Positions 35,301-45,220 of a DNA stretch of 46,775 nt are shown here, one piece after another. Source of the DNA: JBGQOG01 sp052113705 (lineage in GTDB: Bacteria > Pseudomonadota > Alphaproteobacteria > Rhodobacterales > Rhodobacteraceae); assembly GCF_052113705.1 (NCBI RefSeq), contig NZ_JBGQOG010000026.1:1-46775 (forward strand), written 5' to 3'. A model generated the notes under the pieces. The model had not been told where the DNA came from. It searched no databases and worked only from the letters and a program-made list of their open reading frames with translations. The position numbers were made by a program, and so were the translations under genes. Every line of letters starts with the position of its first letter. The stretch's first letter is position 1.

Positions 35301-35482
35301 TGCTCGGATTTTGCCGCCTCGCCAAAGAGCGCAAAGGTCATCGCGCTGAAGATGGTGGATTTGCCCGAACCGGTCTGGCCGTAAATGCCAAACAGCCCCG
35401 CCGCCACTGCCGCGCGAAAATCGATCACCTCGCGGCCCGCATAGGGGCCAAAGGCCTGCAGCGTCAGCCGGACCGGCCTCAT
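32393..35482 (-). CDS. sbcC: SbcC exonuclease subunit (Rad50-like ATPase)
   Basis: The 1029-residue SMC-like ATPase subunit of SbcCD cleaves hairpins and processes DNA ends. It opens MRPVRLTLQAFGPYAG with Walker A GQTGSGKS (about 35-42). Two long Ala/Glu/Arg-rich coiled-coil arms flank a zinc hook CPVCG (Cys about 516). The C-terminal ATPase half carries the LSGGETF signature (about 928) and Walker B IFIDEGFGSLD. The very Ala-rich arms are typical of high-GC genomes. Its ATG overlaps the sbcD stop by 4 nt, so the two are translationally coupled. Confidence 0.95.
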   Translation of the reverse strand: MRPVRLTLQAFGPYAGREVIDFRAAVAAGLFGIYGQTGSGKSTIFSAMTFALFGEAAKSEQEASSLRSDHAGADLLTEVELVFDIGANRYVILRRPEQRRPKQRGQGETREPHEAFLFDATGMALGEITAGHRGKILAEKKVGVVAAAVVDLLGYGPAQFRQIVLLPQGRFETFLAAKTKERVEILRELFDVSLYRRLVARTRAEAEAAEREIREERALSVRRLSAEGFESAEALTAGIVTVTAAQVLEQEAAARSRALVAGAQQALQAAQAVEMQFQAAISAQEARAAVRAQVPDMAQLAARLRDAEGARGLLDVEALVLKAAAEATAAAGEVQAKEELAAAAGAAAATAAGALAAEQARADETDMLRRQVETLARHQEVLVQAAGMRDATLRADQQAKAAQAAHSGAVAALASLAEARKRQAEVLKAARQTAEARQNLTVVLAQREAARAAAEVFETAEAARVQAAQDVARQEGLCAADRQRLSEARAAVEAATAHLAQAQAAQLAAQLRPGAPCPVCGAETHPAPAQGGAAEAGLEGAGLDEAARRATSLWEQADAQARRSEGALGVAQGALAVRAQSLAALTRPADSAASLRAAEAETRKALSALPAPGDLGEAEAQLDRLDQEMATAETTRDQRRDARAEAETGAATAQARLAEMLSVVPEALRDPAALAQTLAREQGALRARVAAQQAAETAAQATREADLSARKDLEAAERYAALCHERHADAARDLAARLSAAGLTAAAFAALKPAIASIDADRATLAEHDRRLRNAEEAAASLAAAIQGLERPDLDAAAADLAAAEVALTEANATAAATGARRAQLAALQDELTATFARLEAAEAATGPLRELAALFDAKNALNLDLETFAIGAMFDQVLGAANQRLGPMTSNRYRLEREMEGAGRGRRGLGIQVFDIFTGKARPTATLSGGETFIAALALALGLADIVESASGKVRLDTIFIDEGFGSLDTENGSGTLEQVLQVLGTLVSQNRAVGLISHVPLVQDAIPNGFYVRKDLSGSHVEARGLL

Positions 35483-36627
35483 GCCGCCTCTCCCGCATCA
35501 TCGCGATCGAGCGCATGCAGGCTGCGCGCCACCACGGCCAGTTCCTCCGGGCGCATCCGCTCGCCGCGCACGCCTTCGAGGAAATCGCCCACCACCGTCA
35601 AGGGATCGGTCACCTGCCGCCCCCGCGTCAGCGCCGATTTCACCTCCGGCGCGGCGGCGTCGCGCGCATAGGTCAGGTCGCAAGCATTGGGGAACACCTC
35701 GCGCAGGCGCTTCATCGCGTCAATCACCGGCACCGGATCGGTCAGGATCGCCTTGATCAGATCTTGGGACGGCGGCGCGAGCAGCAATTCGGCATGCGTC
35801 CCCCGCAGCACCCGAACCCGGCGCAGAGGCACAAACGGCAGCACCTCGATCTGCACACCGCCTTCGGCGTCCATCTCGACCAGATTCATGGATTTGGCGG
35901 CCTCCGCCTCGTCAAAGCCAAAGGCCAGCGGTGCGCCGGAATAGCAGACATGCGGAAAGCTGATCGCCTGCGGGCGGTGCAAATGCCCCAGCGCGACATA
36001 TTGCGCCCCGGCAAAGATCTCGGGGCGAACCGTTTCGATCCCGCCGACCCGCGCCAGCGGGCGCTCGGCATCGCTGTTCTCGGCACCCGCCACAAAGGCA
36101 TGGGCCACGATCACCCAGCGCACGTCCGGGGGCAGATGGCGGCGGGCTGCCGCAACCTGCGCGGCCAGCACATCTTCGGGGTTCTGGATGCTTTCATCGT
36201 CAAAACACGCGCGCGCGGCATATTCATAGCCAAAGGGCAGCGCAGAGAACGCCACCGGCCCTGCCGCATCCGAGAGGATCAGCGGCGGCTCTTCGGCGCA
36301 AAGCGCCCCCCGGATCAGCGCGCGCCGCCGGTCGGTCAGGATCGACATGGATTCGATCCGGTCGCCGGAATCGTGATTGCCCGCGATCATCACCACCGCC
36401 GCCGAGCTCTCCTGCGCGATGCGTGTCAAAAAGCCGTTGAACTGCCGCACCGCGGTGGAAGGCGGCGCGGCGCGGTCGAAAATATCCCCCGCGATCACCA
36501 GCACATCCACCCGATGCGCGACAACCGCCTGCACGATCTGCGCCAGAATGGCCTCTTGATCCGCCTCGAGCGCGATTCCGTTGAACTGGCGGCCCAGATG
36601 CAGGTCGGCGGTGTGAAGAATGCGCAT
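35479..36627 (-). CDS. sbcD: SbcD exonuclease subunit (Mre11-like nuclease)
   Basis: The 382-residue calcineurin-like phosphoesterase is the nuclease partner of SbcC. Metal-binding motifs are MRILHTADLHLG, VIAGDIFDRA, MIAGNHDSGDR and, near the middle, VIVAHAFVAG and ALGHLHRPQ. The last 100 residues form the capping/SbcC-binding region. It is the first gene of the sbcDC operon. A 9-nt string GTTGGGTCC precedes its start as it does that of uvrD, probably by chance. Confidence 0.95.
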   Translation of the reverse strand: MRILHTADLHLGRQFNGIALEADQEAILAQIVQAVVAHRVDVLVIAGDIFDRAAPPSTAVRQFNGFLTRIAQESSAAVVMIAGNHDSGDRIESMSILTDRRRALIRGALCAEEPPLILSDAAGPVAFSALPFGYEYAARACFDDESIQNPEDVLAAQVAAARRHLPPDVRWVIVAHAFVAGAENSDAERPLARVGGIETVRPEIFAGAQYVALGHLHRPQAISFPHVCYSGAPLAFGFDEAEAAKSMNLVEMDAEGGVQIEVLPFVPLRRVRVLRGTHAELLLAPPSQDLIKAILTDPVPVIDAMKRLREVFPNACDLTYARDAAAPEVKSALTRGRQVTDPLTVVGDFLEGVRGERMRPEELAVVARSLHALDRDDAGEAA

Positions 36628-36958
36628 GAAGGACCCAACATCTGTTTGAAAGCGACATGATTTTTAGAGGGACTGCGCCCCGGGAAGTCAAGGCAACTCC
36701 CGCCCCGCCGCCGGGCGTGCCGGCGCGACGGGCGCCCGGCCACCGCGCGGCACCGCCCGATCACGGATTTCTGACAGGCCCGGGGCGGCTGAAAACCGCA
36801 TCAGCGCTGCTTGCGCACTTTTCTTGCAACGCCCAAGCGGATAAGGTTCCCGCGCATCGGATGGCGACGGGCAGGCAGCTGGCTGACCGATGCGACAATG
36901 AAACGGCCCGGCAAGGGCGGATCCGGCAGCGAGCGGCCACGGCCGCCAAGGGGGCAGA
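36628..36958. other. Divergent intergenic region, sbcD / SPOR lipoprotein
   Basis: No gene is supported in these 331 nt. The part next to sbcD is AT-richer (TTTGAAAGCGACATGATTTT), as expected for a promoter, but no confident -35/-10 pair or LexA box could be assigned. Confidence 0.5.
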
Positions 36959-37891
36959 ATGGCAAGACGGGTGTTGCAGCCGAAGGTCGTGGGCATCGCG
37001 GGGCTGATGGTGATCGGGATGACCCTGGCCGGATGCGACAGCGCCCCGGGCTTTCTCGGGGGCAAAGGCGGGTCGGGCGCATCCGACACCGCCCCGCGCA
37101 GCGCCAGCTCCACCCGCCTGGTCGAGCGCGATGTCGAAGCGCCGGAAATCTTCTCGGTCGATGATCAGGGCCTCTGGGATGGCCGCCCCTCGCTCGGCGG
37201 GGTCTGGGTGGCGCATCCGACGGTGAAAGACCCCGAACGGGTGATCATCCGCAACACCGCCAACGGGAAATTCGTCATCGGCGCGCTGTTCCGCCGCGAG
37301 TTGGACAATCCCGGCCCGAAATTCCAGGTCTCCTCGGATGCGGCGGCCGCCTTGGGCATGTTGGCCGGGCAGCCGGCCAAACTCTCGGTCGTGGCGCTGA
37401 CGCGCGAAGAGGCCGCAGGGGCGGAGGCCGTCGAGGCCCCCGACGCCGCATCGGATGTGGTCGCCGCGCCCGGCGGCGCCCTGGCCAGCGAGAGCATCGA
37501 GGCGCGGCCGATCGACCAGATCACCAGCGCCGCCGCCGGGGCGATCGCGCAGGCCGAAACCAAGCCTGCCGCGCAACCCGCCGCTGCCGCGCCGAAAGCG
37601 GCCGCCAGCCCGGCGGCATCTCCCGCGCCCGCCAAACCCGCATCCACCCCGGCCGCGAGCGGCAAGATGCTGATCCAGATTGGCATTTTCAGCACCGAAG
37701 CCAATGCGAAACGCGCCGCCAGCCAAATGAGCGCGGCCGGTGTCACCGCCACGGTGAAAACCGAATCCAGCCAAGGCAAAACCTTCTGGCGCGTCGTGGC
37801 CGGCCCTGCCGCCGATGTCACCGCGCGCGAGGCCATGCTGACCAAAATCAAAGGGCTCGGATATTCCGATGCCTATGCCGTGACGCGCTGA
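36959..37891 (+). CDS. SPOR-domain lipoprotein
   Basis: The 310-residue protein has a lipoprotein signal peptide with lipobox L-A-G-C (Cys26). A region of about 120 residues follows (IFSVDDQGLWDGRPSLGGVWVAHP), then an Ala/Pro-rich linker (about 160-230). The C-terminal SPOR domain (MLIQIGIFSTEANAKRAASQ to GLGYSDAYAVTR) binds denuded glycan at the septum. The SLGGVWVAHP and ERVIIRNTANGK stretches suggest a double-psi beta-barrel-like RlpA relative, but lytic transglycosylase residues were not checked. It precedes a D,D-carboxypeptidase gene by 102 nt, consistent with a cell-wall role. Confidence 0.85.
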   Translation: MARRVLQPKVVGIAGLMVIGMTLAGCDSAPGFLGGKGGSGASDTAPRSASSTRLVERDVEAPEIFSVDDQGLWDGRPSLGGVWVAHPTVKDPERVIIRNTANGKFVIGALFRRELDNPGPKFQVSSDAAAALGMLAGQPAKLSVVALTREEAAGAEAVEAPDAASDVVAAPGGALASESIEARPIDQITSAAAGAIAQAETKPAAQPAAAAPKAAASPAASPAPAKPASTPAASGKMLIQIGIFSTEANAKRAASQMSAAGVTATVKTESSQGKTFWRVVAGPAADVTAREAMLTKIKGLGYSDAYAVTR

Positions 37892-37993
37892 TCTGGCGCG
37901 TCTGCCTGACCCGGCCCCCTCTCCCAGCGGGAAGGCGGCCGGGGCCCATCTCAAGCCCCACAGCTTCGGGGCGAACTGAACCGGACCGATCCG

Positions 37994-39235
37994 ATGACCC
38001 GCATGACCCACAGCACCCAGCCGACCCCGCTCACCCGCGCCCGCAAGGCCCGCCGTGCCGGCTCCGCCCTCCGGCATGCGCTGATGCTCTGCCTGGCCCT
38101 CGCCCTGCCCGCGCCGCTTCTGGCGCAAGAGCCGCATTTCGAAACCAATGCGACGGCGGCCTGGGTCTATGACATCTCGACCGGCACCGTTCTGCTGTCG
38201 AAAAACGCCGACACGCCGCTGCCCCCCGCCTCCATGTCCAAGCTGATGACGCTGAACATGCTGTTCGAGGCGCTGAAGGACGGGCGCGTCACGATGGACA
38301 CCCAGTTTTCGGTCTCGAGCCGCGCCAAGGCGATGGGCGGCTCGACCATGTTCCTCAATGAGATGGACCGCCCGCGGGTCGAGGATCTGATCCACGGCAT
38401 CATCATCAACTCGGGCAATGACGCCTGTGTGGTGGTGGCCGAAGGGCTGGCGGGCTCGGAAGAAGCATTCGCCAAACTGATGACCGAGCGGGCCAAGGCG
38501 CTCGGCATGGAAAATTCGCATTTCGCCAATGCGTCAGGCTGGCCGGATCCGGGCCAGCGGATGTCGATGCATGATCTGGGCATTCTGGCCACGCGCCTCA
38601 TCACGCAGTTCCCGGAATATTACCCGTTCTTCAGCATGTTGCAGTTCAACTACGAAGACCGCGCCCCGGCCAACAGCCACAACCGCAACCCGCTGCTAAA
38701 ACTCGGCGAAGGCGGCGACTGGACGGCGGACGGGCTGAAAACCGGCCATACCGAAGAAGCGGGCTATGGCCTCGTCGGCTCGGCGCAACAGGGCGACCGC
38801 CGCGTGGTTTTCGTGATCACCGGGCTGGAGAGCGACACCGCGCGCGCCAAGGAAGGCGAAGCGGTGGCCAACTGGGCCTTTCGGCAGTTTGTGAAAAAGA
38901 CGGTGGCGACCAAGGGCCAGCATCTGGCCGAAGCGCCGGTCTGGCTGGGGGCTGCGCCGAGCGTCGGGCTGGTGCCGGGCGGCGATGTCTCGCTTCTCCT
39001 GCCCGCGCTGGCGGCGGATGGCGTCAGCGCCAAGGCCGAGTTCTCCGGCCCGGTCGAGGCCCCGATCACCGCCGGGCAAAAGCTGGGCGAGCTGGTGATC
39101 GACGTGCCGGGCATGGCGCAGCACCGGGTGGATCTGGTGGCGGAAAGCGATGTGGCCCCGGGCGGCTTCAGCGTCCGGCTGAAAACCGCCGTGGGGCGGC
39201 TGATGAGCCGGGCGATGGACGCTTCGGGCAGCTGA
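37994..39235 (+). CDS. D-alanyl-D-alanine carboxypeptidase (PBP5/6 type)
   Basis: The 413-residue periplasmic penicillin-binding protein trims the terminal D-Ala from peptidoglycan pentapeptides. It has a signal segment (LRHALMLCLALALPAPLLAQ) and the catalytic motifs S80-M-S-K83, S140-G-N142 and K249-T-G251, followed by a PBP5-type C-terminal beta domain. An ATG at 38003 is also possible. The tmk start codon follows its stop codon directly (TGAATG), so the two are likely co-expressed. Confidence 0.93.
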   Translation: MTRMTHSTQPTPLTRARKARRAGSALRHALMLCLALALPAPLLAQEPHFETNATAAWVYDISTGTVLLSKNADTPLPPASMSKLMTLNMLFEALKDGRVTMDTQFSVSSRAKAMGGSTMFLNEMDRPRVEDLIHGIIINSGNDACVVVAEGLAGSEEAFAKLMTERAKALGMENSHFANASGWPDPGQRMSMHDLGILATRLITQFPEYYPFFSMLQFNYEDRAPANSHNRNPLLKLGEGGDWTADGLKTGHTEEAGYGLVGSAQQGDRRVVFVITGLESDTARAKEGEAVANWAFRQFVKKTVATKGQHLAEAPVWLGAAPSVGLVPGGDVSLLLPALAADGVSAKAEFSGPVEAPITAGQKLGELVIDVPGMAQHRVDLVAESDVAPGGFSVRLKTAVGRLMSRAMDASGS

Positions 39236-39852
39236 ATGTTCATCACCTTTGAAGGCATCGACGGATCCGGCAAATCCACGCAGGCGCGGCTGTTGGCCGA
39301 GGCCCTGCATGCGGAGGGCCATGTGGTCCGCGCCACGCGCGAGCCCGGCGGCTCGCCCGGCGCTGAGGAGATCCGCCGGCTGGTGCTGGAGGGGGACCCC
39401 GACCGCTGGTCAGCCGAGAGCGAGCTCCTTCTGTTCACCGCCGCCCGGCGCGACCATCTGGAGCGCACGATCAACCCGGCGCTGGCGGCGGGTGAGGTGG
39501 TGATTTGCGACCGCTTTGCCGACAGCACGCGGATGTATCAGGGCCTCTCGCGCGGCGATCTGCGCGCCACGGTGGATGCCCTGCATCAGATGATGATCGG
39601 CCGCGAGCCGGACCTGACGTTTCTGATCGATATTGACCCCGCCGTCGGCCTTGGCCGCGCCTTGGGCCGCAAGGGGCATGAGGAACGGTTTGAGGATTTC
39701 GGCCTGCCGATGCAGGAGAAAATGCGGGCGGGCTTTCTGGCGCTGGCAAAGGAATTCGCCCCGCGTTTCCGGGTGATTGACGGCGACCGCGCGCCCGAAG
39801 CCGTTGCCGCCGATGTCACCGCCATCGCCCGCGCCGCGCTGGAGGCCCGCGG

Positions 39853-39856
<4 letters not shown>
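39236..39856 (+). CDS. tmk: Thymidylate kinase
   Basis: The 206-residue kinase makes dTDP from dTMP. It shows the P-loop FEGIDGSGKST (about residues 4-14), the DRF-type motif in VICDRFADSTRMYQG and a LID region (RALGRKGHEERFEDFG). Glu rather than Arg in the P-loop start, with basic residues in the LID, is the type II arrangement of bacterial Tmk. It begins directly after the carboxypeptidase stop and overlaps holB by 4 nt. Confidence 0.96.
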
Positions 39857-40980
<1,124 letters not shown>

Positions 40981-41041
40981 GCGCGTCTGACCGGGCCCGC
41001 CCCGGCCCCCGCATTCTGACCCAATACTTTGAGGACGGCAG

Positions 41042-41896
41042 ATGAGCCCGAAGCCCGACGATATGCCCCAAACCACTGGTCCTGCGACCGAAGCCCTGCC
41101 CGAAATCGTCGACAGCCATTGCCACCTCGATTTCCCGGATTTTGACGGCGAACTGCCCGAGATCATCGCCCGCGCCCGTGCGGCGGGGGTCACGCGCATG
41201 GTCACCATCTGCACCAAACTGCACACCGAGGCCAATGTCCGCGCGATTGCCGAGGCATATGAGGGCGTGTTTTACGCCGCCGGTACGCATCCGATGCGGG
41301 CGGGCGAGGAAAAGATGACGAGCGTCGAGGAGTTGGTCGCCCTCGCCCGGCATCCGAAATTCGTGGGTCTGGGTGAGACCGGCCTGGATTACCACTATTC
41401 CGCCGACAGCGCCGAGGCGCAGAAAACCTCGCTCCGCATCCATATCGAGGCGGCGCGGCAGACCCGCCTGCCCCTGATCATCCATTCGCGCGATGCCGAT
41501 GCCGATATGGCGCAGATCCTGACCGAGGAATTCCACGCAGGCGCCTTCACTTGCGTCATGCATTGCTTCACCTCCTCGCCGGAACTGGCGAAAGCCGCGC
41601 TCGATCTCGGCTTTTACCTGTCGATGTCGGGCATCACTGCATTCCCGAAAAGCCAGGAGATCCGCGATATTTTCGCGGCCGCCCCGCTCGACCGGATTCT
41701 GGTCGAGACCGACGCCCCCTATCTCGCGCCGCCGCCGCATCGGGGCCGCCGCAATGAACCCGCCTATACCGCCCACACCGCCCGGCGCGGGGCCGAGGTG
41801 TTCGGCCTCAGCTACCCCGATTTCGCGGCGCAAACCTCGGCCAATTTCGACCGGCTGTTCTGGAAGGCCGCCCGGACGCCACAGGTGCCTGCATGA
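41042..41896 (+). CDS. tatD: TatD-family metal-dependent deoxyribonuclease
   Basis: The 284-residue TIM-barrel hydrolase has the metal-binding motifs DSHCHLDF (about 21-28), GETGLDYHY, IHSRDAD, a histidine in CVMHCFTS and ETDAPYLAPPPHRG. TatD proteins are 3'-5' DNases and may process damaged DNA. The start has GAGGACGGCAG in front. It overlaps the next gene by 4 nt. In many alphaproteobacteria metG lies between holB and tatD; here it is absent. Confidence 0.94.
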   Translation: MSPKPDDMPQTTGPATEALPEIVDSHCHLDFPDFDGELPEIIARARAAGVTRMVTICTKLHTEANVRAIAEAYEGVFYAAGTHPMRAGEEKMTSVEELVALARHPKFVGLGETGLDYHYSADSAEAQKTSLRIHIEAARQTRLPLIIHSRDADADMAQILTEEFHAGAFTCVMHCFTSSPELAKAALDLGFYLSMSGITAFPKSQEIRDIFAAAPLDRILVETDAPYLAPPPHRGRRNEPAYTAHTARRGAEVFGLSYPDFAAQTSANFDRLFWKAARTPQVPA

Positions 41897-42693
41897 ACCG
41901 TCTGCGTTTTACCATCCTTGGCTGTGGCTCCTCGGGCGGGGTGCCGCGGCTCGGCGGCGATTGGGGGGAATGCGATCCGACCAACCCCAAGAACCGCCGC
42001 CTGCGCTGCTCGATGCTGGTCGAACGGCTGGGGCCGGAGGGCACCACACGCGTGCTGATCGACACCTCGCCCGACATGCGCGCCCAGCTCCTCGCGGCGG
42101 GTGTCGGAACGCTGGATGCGGTGGTCTATACCCATCCGCATGCCGACCATGTGCATGGGTTGGATGACCTGCGCCAGATCACCTTCAACATGCGCCGCCG
42201 CCTGCCCGTCTGGGCCGACCAGCCGACGCAAGCGGCGCTGATCGACCGCTTCGCCTATGTTTTCGTGCAGCCCGAGGACAGCAATTACCCCCCGATCTGC
42301 GATCTGCACACGATCCGGGGGCCGTTCAGCATCGCCGGCGCCGGGGGCGAGATCGCCTTTACGCCGTTCGAGGTGGAGCATGGCAATATCCCGGCTTTGG
42401 GCTTCCGCATCGGCGGCCTCGCCTATCTGCCCGATGTCTCGGCCATCCCCGAGCCGGTCTGGGCGGCACATTTGCAGGGCCTCGACTGCTGGATCCTCGA
42501 CGCGTTGCGCCGCACACCGCATCCGACGCATGCGCATCTGGCGCTGGCGCTGGAATGGATCGAGCGGGCGCAACCCGCCAGTGCCGTGCTGACCAACATG
42601 CATCTCGACCTCGACCATGACACGCTGGCCGCCGAGACCCCTGACCATATTCGCCCGGCCTATGACGGCCTGGTGCTGGAGTTCCCCGTCTGA
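41893..42693 (+). CDS. Metallo-beta-lactamase-fold hydrolase, PhnP-like
   Basis: The 266-residue protein has the GCGSSGGVPR glycine loop at the N-terminus, a cysteine- and arginine-rich segment (ECDPTNPKNRRLRCS) and the metal-binding HPHADHVHG (H-x-H-x-D-H). It later shows FEVEHGN, YLPDVS and NMHLDLDHD. This is the PhnP/cyclic-phosphodiesterase branch rather than classical beta-lactamases. Without phn genes nearby a housekeeping role is likelier than phosphonate use. It overlaps tatD by 4 nt and the AEC gene by 1 nt (TGATG). Confidence 0.9.
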   Translation: MNRLRFTILGCGSSGGVPRLGGDWGECDPTNPKNRRLRCSMLVERLGPEGTTRVLIDTSPDMRAQLLAAGVGTLDAVVYTHPHADHVHGLDDLRQITFNMRRRLPVWADQPTQAALIDRFAYVFVQPEDSNYPPICDLHTIRGPFSIAGAGGEIAFTPFEVEHGNIPALGFRIGGLAYLPDVSAIPEPVWAAHLQGLDCWILDALRRTPHPTHAHLALALEWIERAQPASAVLTNMHLDLDHDTLAAETPDHIRPAYDGLVLEFPV

Positions 42694-43640
42694 TGCAGAA
42701 CCTTCTCGACGTCATCCTGCCGGTGTTTCTGGTCATCGGCTTTGGATATGTCGTGAGCTGGCGGGGGCTTTTCTCGGAAAGCGCGGTCGAGGGGGTGATG
42801 CGTTTCGCGCAGAATTTCGCCGTGCCGGTGCTGCTGGCGCGCTCCATCGCGCGGCTCGATCTGCACGCGGGATATGATGCGGGGCTGATGCTCTCGTTCT
42901 ACATCGGGGCCTTTGCCTCGTTCGGGATCGGTCTATTGGGCGCGCGCTATCTCTTCAACCGCCCGGCGACCGATTGCGTCGCCATCGGGTTCTGCTGCCT
43001 GTTTTCCAACTCCCTCCTCCTCGGCATCCCGATCACCGAGCGCGCCTATGGCACCGCCGCGCTGACCGGGAATTTCGCCATCATCTCGATCCATTCGCCG
43101 ATGCTCTACACGATCGGGATCACGATGATGGAGGCGGTGCGCTCACGCGGCAGTGCCAATTCGCTGCCGCAGGTGGCGCTGAAGGCGCTGGCCGGGGTGC
43201 TGCGCACGCCGCTGGTGCTGGGCATTCTTTGCGGCTTTGTCATTCAGGCGCTGGCGGCCCTCGGCCTCGATCTGCCAAAGCCGATCTGGTCGGCGATGGA
43301 TATGATGGCCGCCGCCGCGCTGCCCGCCGCGCTTTTTGGCCTTGGCGGCGTGCTCTTCCGCTACCGTCCCGAGGGGGATGTACAGCCGATCGTCATGGTC
43401 ACGCTCTGCTCGCTCGTCGTGCATCCGGGCATCGCCTATCTTCTGGCGCGCTATGCCTTTCACCTCGACACGGCGGGACTTCGCTCGGCCGTGATGACGG
43501 CGGCAATGGCGCCGGGGGTGAATGCCTACCTCTTTGCCAATATGTACGGCGTGGCCAAACGCGTCTCGGCCTCCTCGGTGCTGGTGGCGACCGCCGTGTC
43601 GGTGCTGACGATCTGGATCTGGCTGGCCATTCTGCCCTGA
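42693..43640 (+). CDS. AEC-family (auxin efflux carrier-like) transporter
   Basis: The 315-residue membrane protein has about ten hydrophobic helices in two halves. Features are the N-terminal LLDVILPVFLVIGFGYVVSW, FAQNFAVPVLLARSIA, the central SNSLLLGIPITERAYG and the C-terminal MTAAMAPGVNAYLFANMYG, matching the AEC family of secondary carriers for organic acids. The substrate is not predictable. It is the last gene of the tatD-MBL-AEC run, with a TGATG junction to the preceding gene. Confidence 0.92.
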   Translation: MQNLLDVILPVFLVIGFGYVVSWRGLFSESAVEGVMRFAQNFAVPVLLARSIARLDLHAGYDAGLMLSFYIGAFASFGIGLLGARYLFNRPATDCVAIGFCCLFSNSLLLGIPITERAYGTAALTGNFAIISIHSPMLYTIGITMMEAVRSRGSANSLPQVALKALAGVLRTPLVLGILCGFVIQALAALGLDLPKPIWSAMDMMAAAALPAALFGLGGVLFRYRPEGDVQPIVMVTLCSLVVHPGIAYLLARYAFHLDTAGLRSAVMTAAMAPGVNAYLFANMYGVAKRVSASSVLVATAVSVLTIWIWLAILP

Positions 43641-43647
43641 GCGCGGC

Positions 43648-44184
43648 TCAGAGATCGAGGACCATCCGGTGGCGCACATTCAGCCGCCGCCCCATTTGCA
43701 TCGGCGGTGTCGTGAGTTCGATGCGAAAGCCCTCACGCTCCCAGAACGCCCGGCCCCGCGGGTTGTCTGCCAGCACCGCCAGCACCAGGCGCCTAGCACC
43801 GCGCAATTCGGCCTCTCGCCGCAGATGCCGCAGGAAGCGCTGGCCCCAATTCTGCCCCCGCGCCTCCGGCGCGAGCAAGAGCAGGCCGAGATAGGCGTCG
43901 CGGGCCTCGGGATAGCCAAAGCCCAGATCGGCAATGCCGGCCAGCACCGGCGCGCCCTCGCCCGCCCCGTCCCCCTGCGGGTGCGGCAGATAGAGCCCCA
44001 GCTTCAGCGAGCGCGCGGGATCACATCCCGGCGGCACATCGGCAAAAAACTCTTCAACCAGACCCATGTCCGGCAGTGTGCCGGTCTCCAGCTGCACATA
44101 ATCCGCCGCGCGACGGTAAAAGGTCAGCACAGCATCGGCATGCGTCCGGGCCATAAGGGGGCGGATGATCGCGGTTTCCGGCAT
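43648..44184 (-). CDS. GNAT-family N-acetyltransferase
   Basis: The 178-residue protein has a GNAT fold pattern: a beta strand ending YLGLLLLAPEARGQNWGQRFLRHL (acetyl-CoA loop R-G-Q-N-W-G) and a later VLADNPRGRAFWEREGFR segment typical of the last GNAT motif. The substrate is unknown. It is alone on the minus strand, convergent with the AEC gene across 7 nt. Confidence 0.88.
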   Translation of the reverse strand: MPETAIIRPLMARTHADAVLTFYRRAADYVQLETGTLPDMGLVEEFFADVPPGCDPARSLKLGLYLPHPQGDGAGEGAPVLAGIADLGFGYPEARDAYLGLLLLAPEARGQNWGQRFLRHLRREAELRGARRLVLAVLADNPRGRAFWEREGFRIELTTPPMQMGRRLNVRHRMVLDL

Positions 44185-44223
44185 AGGTCCATAAAATCCA
44201 TTCGCGCCGCCATGGAAAGCGAA

Positions 44224-44249
44224 AAGCGCGCCGGTCGCCCGGCGCGCTT
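44224..44249 (-). terminator. Terminator of the ABC permease operon
   Basis: AAGCGCGCCGG (44224-44234) pairs with CCGGCGCGCTT (44239-44249), an 11-bp stem around a TCGC loop. On the minus strand it is followed by TTCGCTTTCC, adding to the T run TTTT at the stem end. It lies about 20 nt past the second permease stop. Confidence 0.8.
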
Positions 44250-44271
44250 GTCCCTTGCGGTCGGCGGCAGC

Positions 44272-45183
44272 TCAGTGCGGCGTGACCCCGCGCAGACGCT
44301 CGGACCGGCGGCGCAGCAATTCCACCGTGGTCAGCAGCGCGATCGAAATGATCACGAGGATCGTCGCCGCCGCCAGAATCTCGGGGCTGATGCGCTCGCG
44401 GATGCCGTTCCACATCTGGCGCGGGATGGTCTGCTGGCTGTGGTCGGCGACAAAGAGCACCACCACCACCTCGTCAAATGAGGTGACAAAGGCAAAGAGC
44501 GCGCCCGAAACCACACCCGGCAGGATCAGCGGCATGATCACCTTGAAAAAGGTGGTGCGGGGATTGGCCCCGAGGCTGGCCGCCGCGCGGATCAGCGATT
44601 GGTCAAAGCCGACGAGGGTGGCGGTGACGGTGATGATCACGAAGGGGATGCCCAGTGTGGCATGGGCGAGGATGATGCCCGGATAGCTGTAGGCCAGCCC
44701 GGTTTTGGAGTAGAAGAAGAACAGGCCCGTGGCGGTGATGATGACCGGCACGATCATCGGCGAGATCAGCACCGCCATGATCAGCCGGCGGTAGGGCATT
44801 TCGGGACGCGAGAGCCCGAGCGCGGCGAGCGTGCCAAGGCCGGTGGCGACGATGGTCGAGAAGACCCCGATGATGATCGAATGCTTGGTCACCTGCAGCC
44901 ATTGCGAGTTATCCCACAGATCGGCCCACCAGCCCGCCCCTTGAGCGGTCTCGGGGGCCACCATGCCAAAGGTCACCAGATTGGCATACCAGCGCAGGCT
45001 GTAGCCCTCGGGGTCGAAGGAGAGCATCTTGGGCGTGAAGGTGAAATAGGGCTCGGCGTTGAACGAGAGCGGGATCACGATCAGGATCGGCGCGATCAGG
45101 AACAGGAAGATCAGCGCGCAAATGACGCGAAACGTGTAGTACCAGGTCTTTTCCAGCGGGGTGGCGTAGGTGGGCAGGGCCAT
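44272..45183 (-). CDS. ABC transporter permease, PotC-type
   Basis: The 303-residue inner-membrane permease has about six helices and the EAA loop near SLIRAAASLGANPRTTFFKVIMPLILPGV. N-terminal features (WYYTFRVICALIFLFLIAPILIVIPLSFN) and FDEVVVVLFVADH identify the PotC branch of polyamine/opine/iron-type uptake systems. The frame is open to 45258, but those residues are encoded by the intergenic hairpin repeat. ATG 45183 (MALPTYATPLEKT) with AAGGAG 7 nt upstream is the real start. The substrate is unknown without the binding-protein gene. Confidence 0.92.
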   Translation of the reverse strand: MALPTYATPLEKTWYYTFRVICALIFLFLIAPILIVIPLSFNAEPYFTFTPKMLSFDPEGYSLRWYANLVTFGMVAPETAQGAGWWADLWDNSQWLQVTKHSIIIGVFSTIVATGLGTLAALGLSRPEMPYRRLIMAVLISPMIVPVIITATGLFFFYSKTGLAYSYPGIILAHATLGIPFVIITVTATLVGFDQSLIRAAASLGANPRTTFFKVIMPLILPGVVSGALFAFVTSFDEVVVVLFVADHSQQTIPRQMWNGIRERISPEILAAATILVIISIALLTTVELLRRRSERLRGVTPH

Positions 45184-45220
45184 CTGGGTCTCCTTGGCGG
45201 GGTCGTCTTGGGCGGTGACG

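Noticed and set aside
36610..36640. Shared leader motif GTTGGGTCC before uvrD and sbcD
   Set aside because: Only nine bases, at slightly different distances from the ATG, with no known regulator; likely chance.
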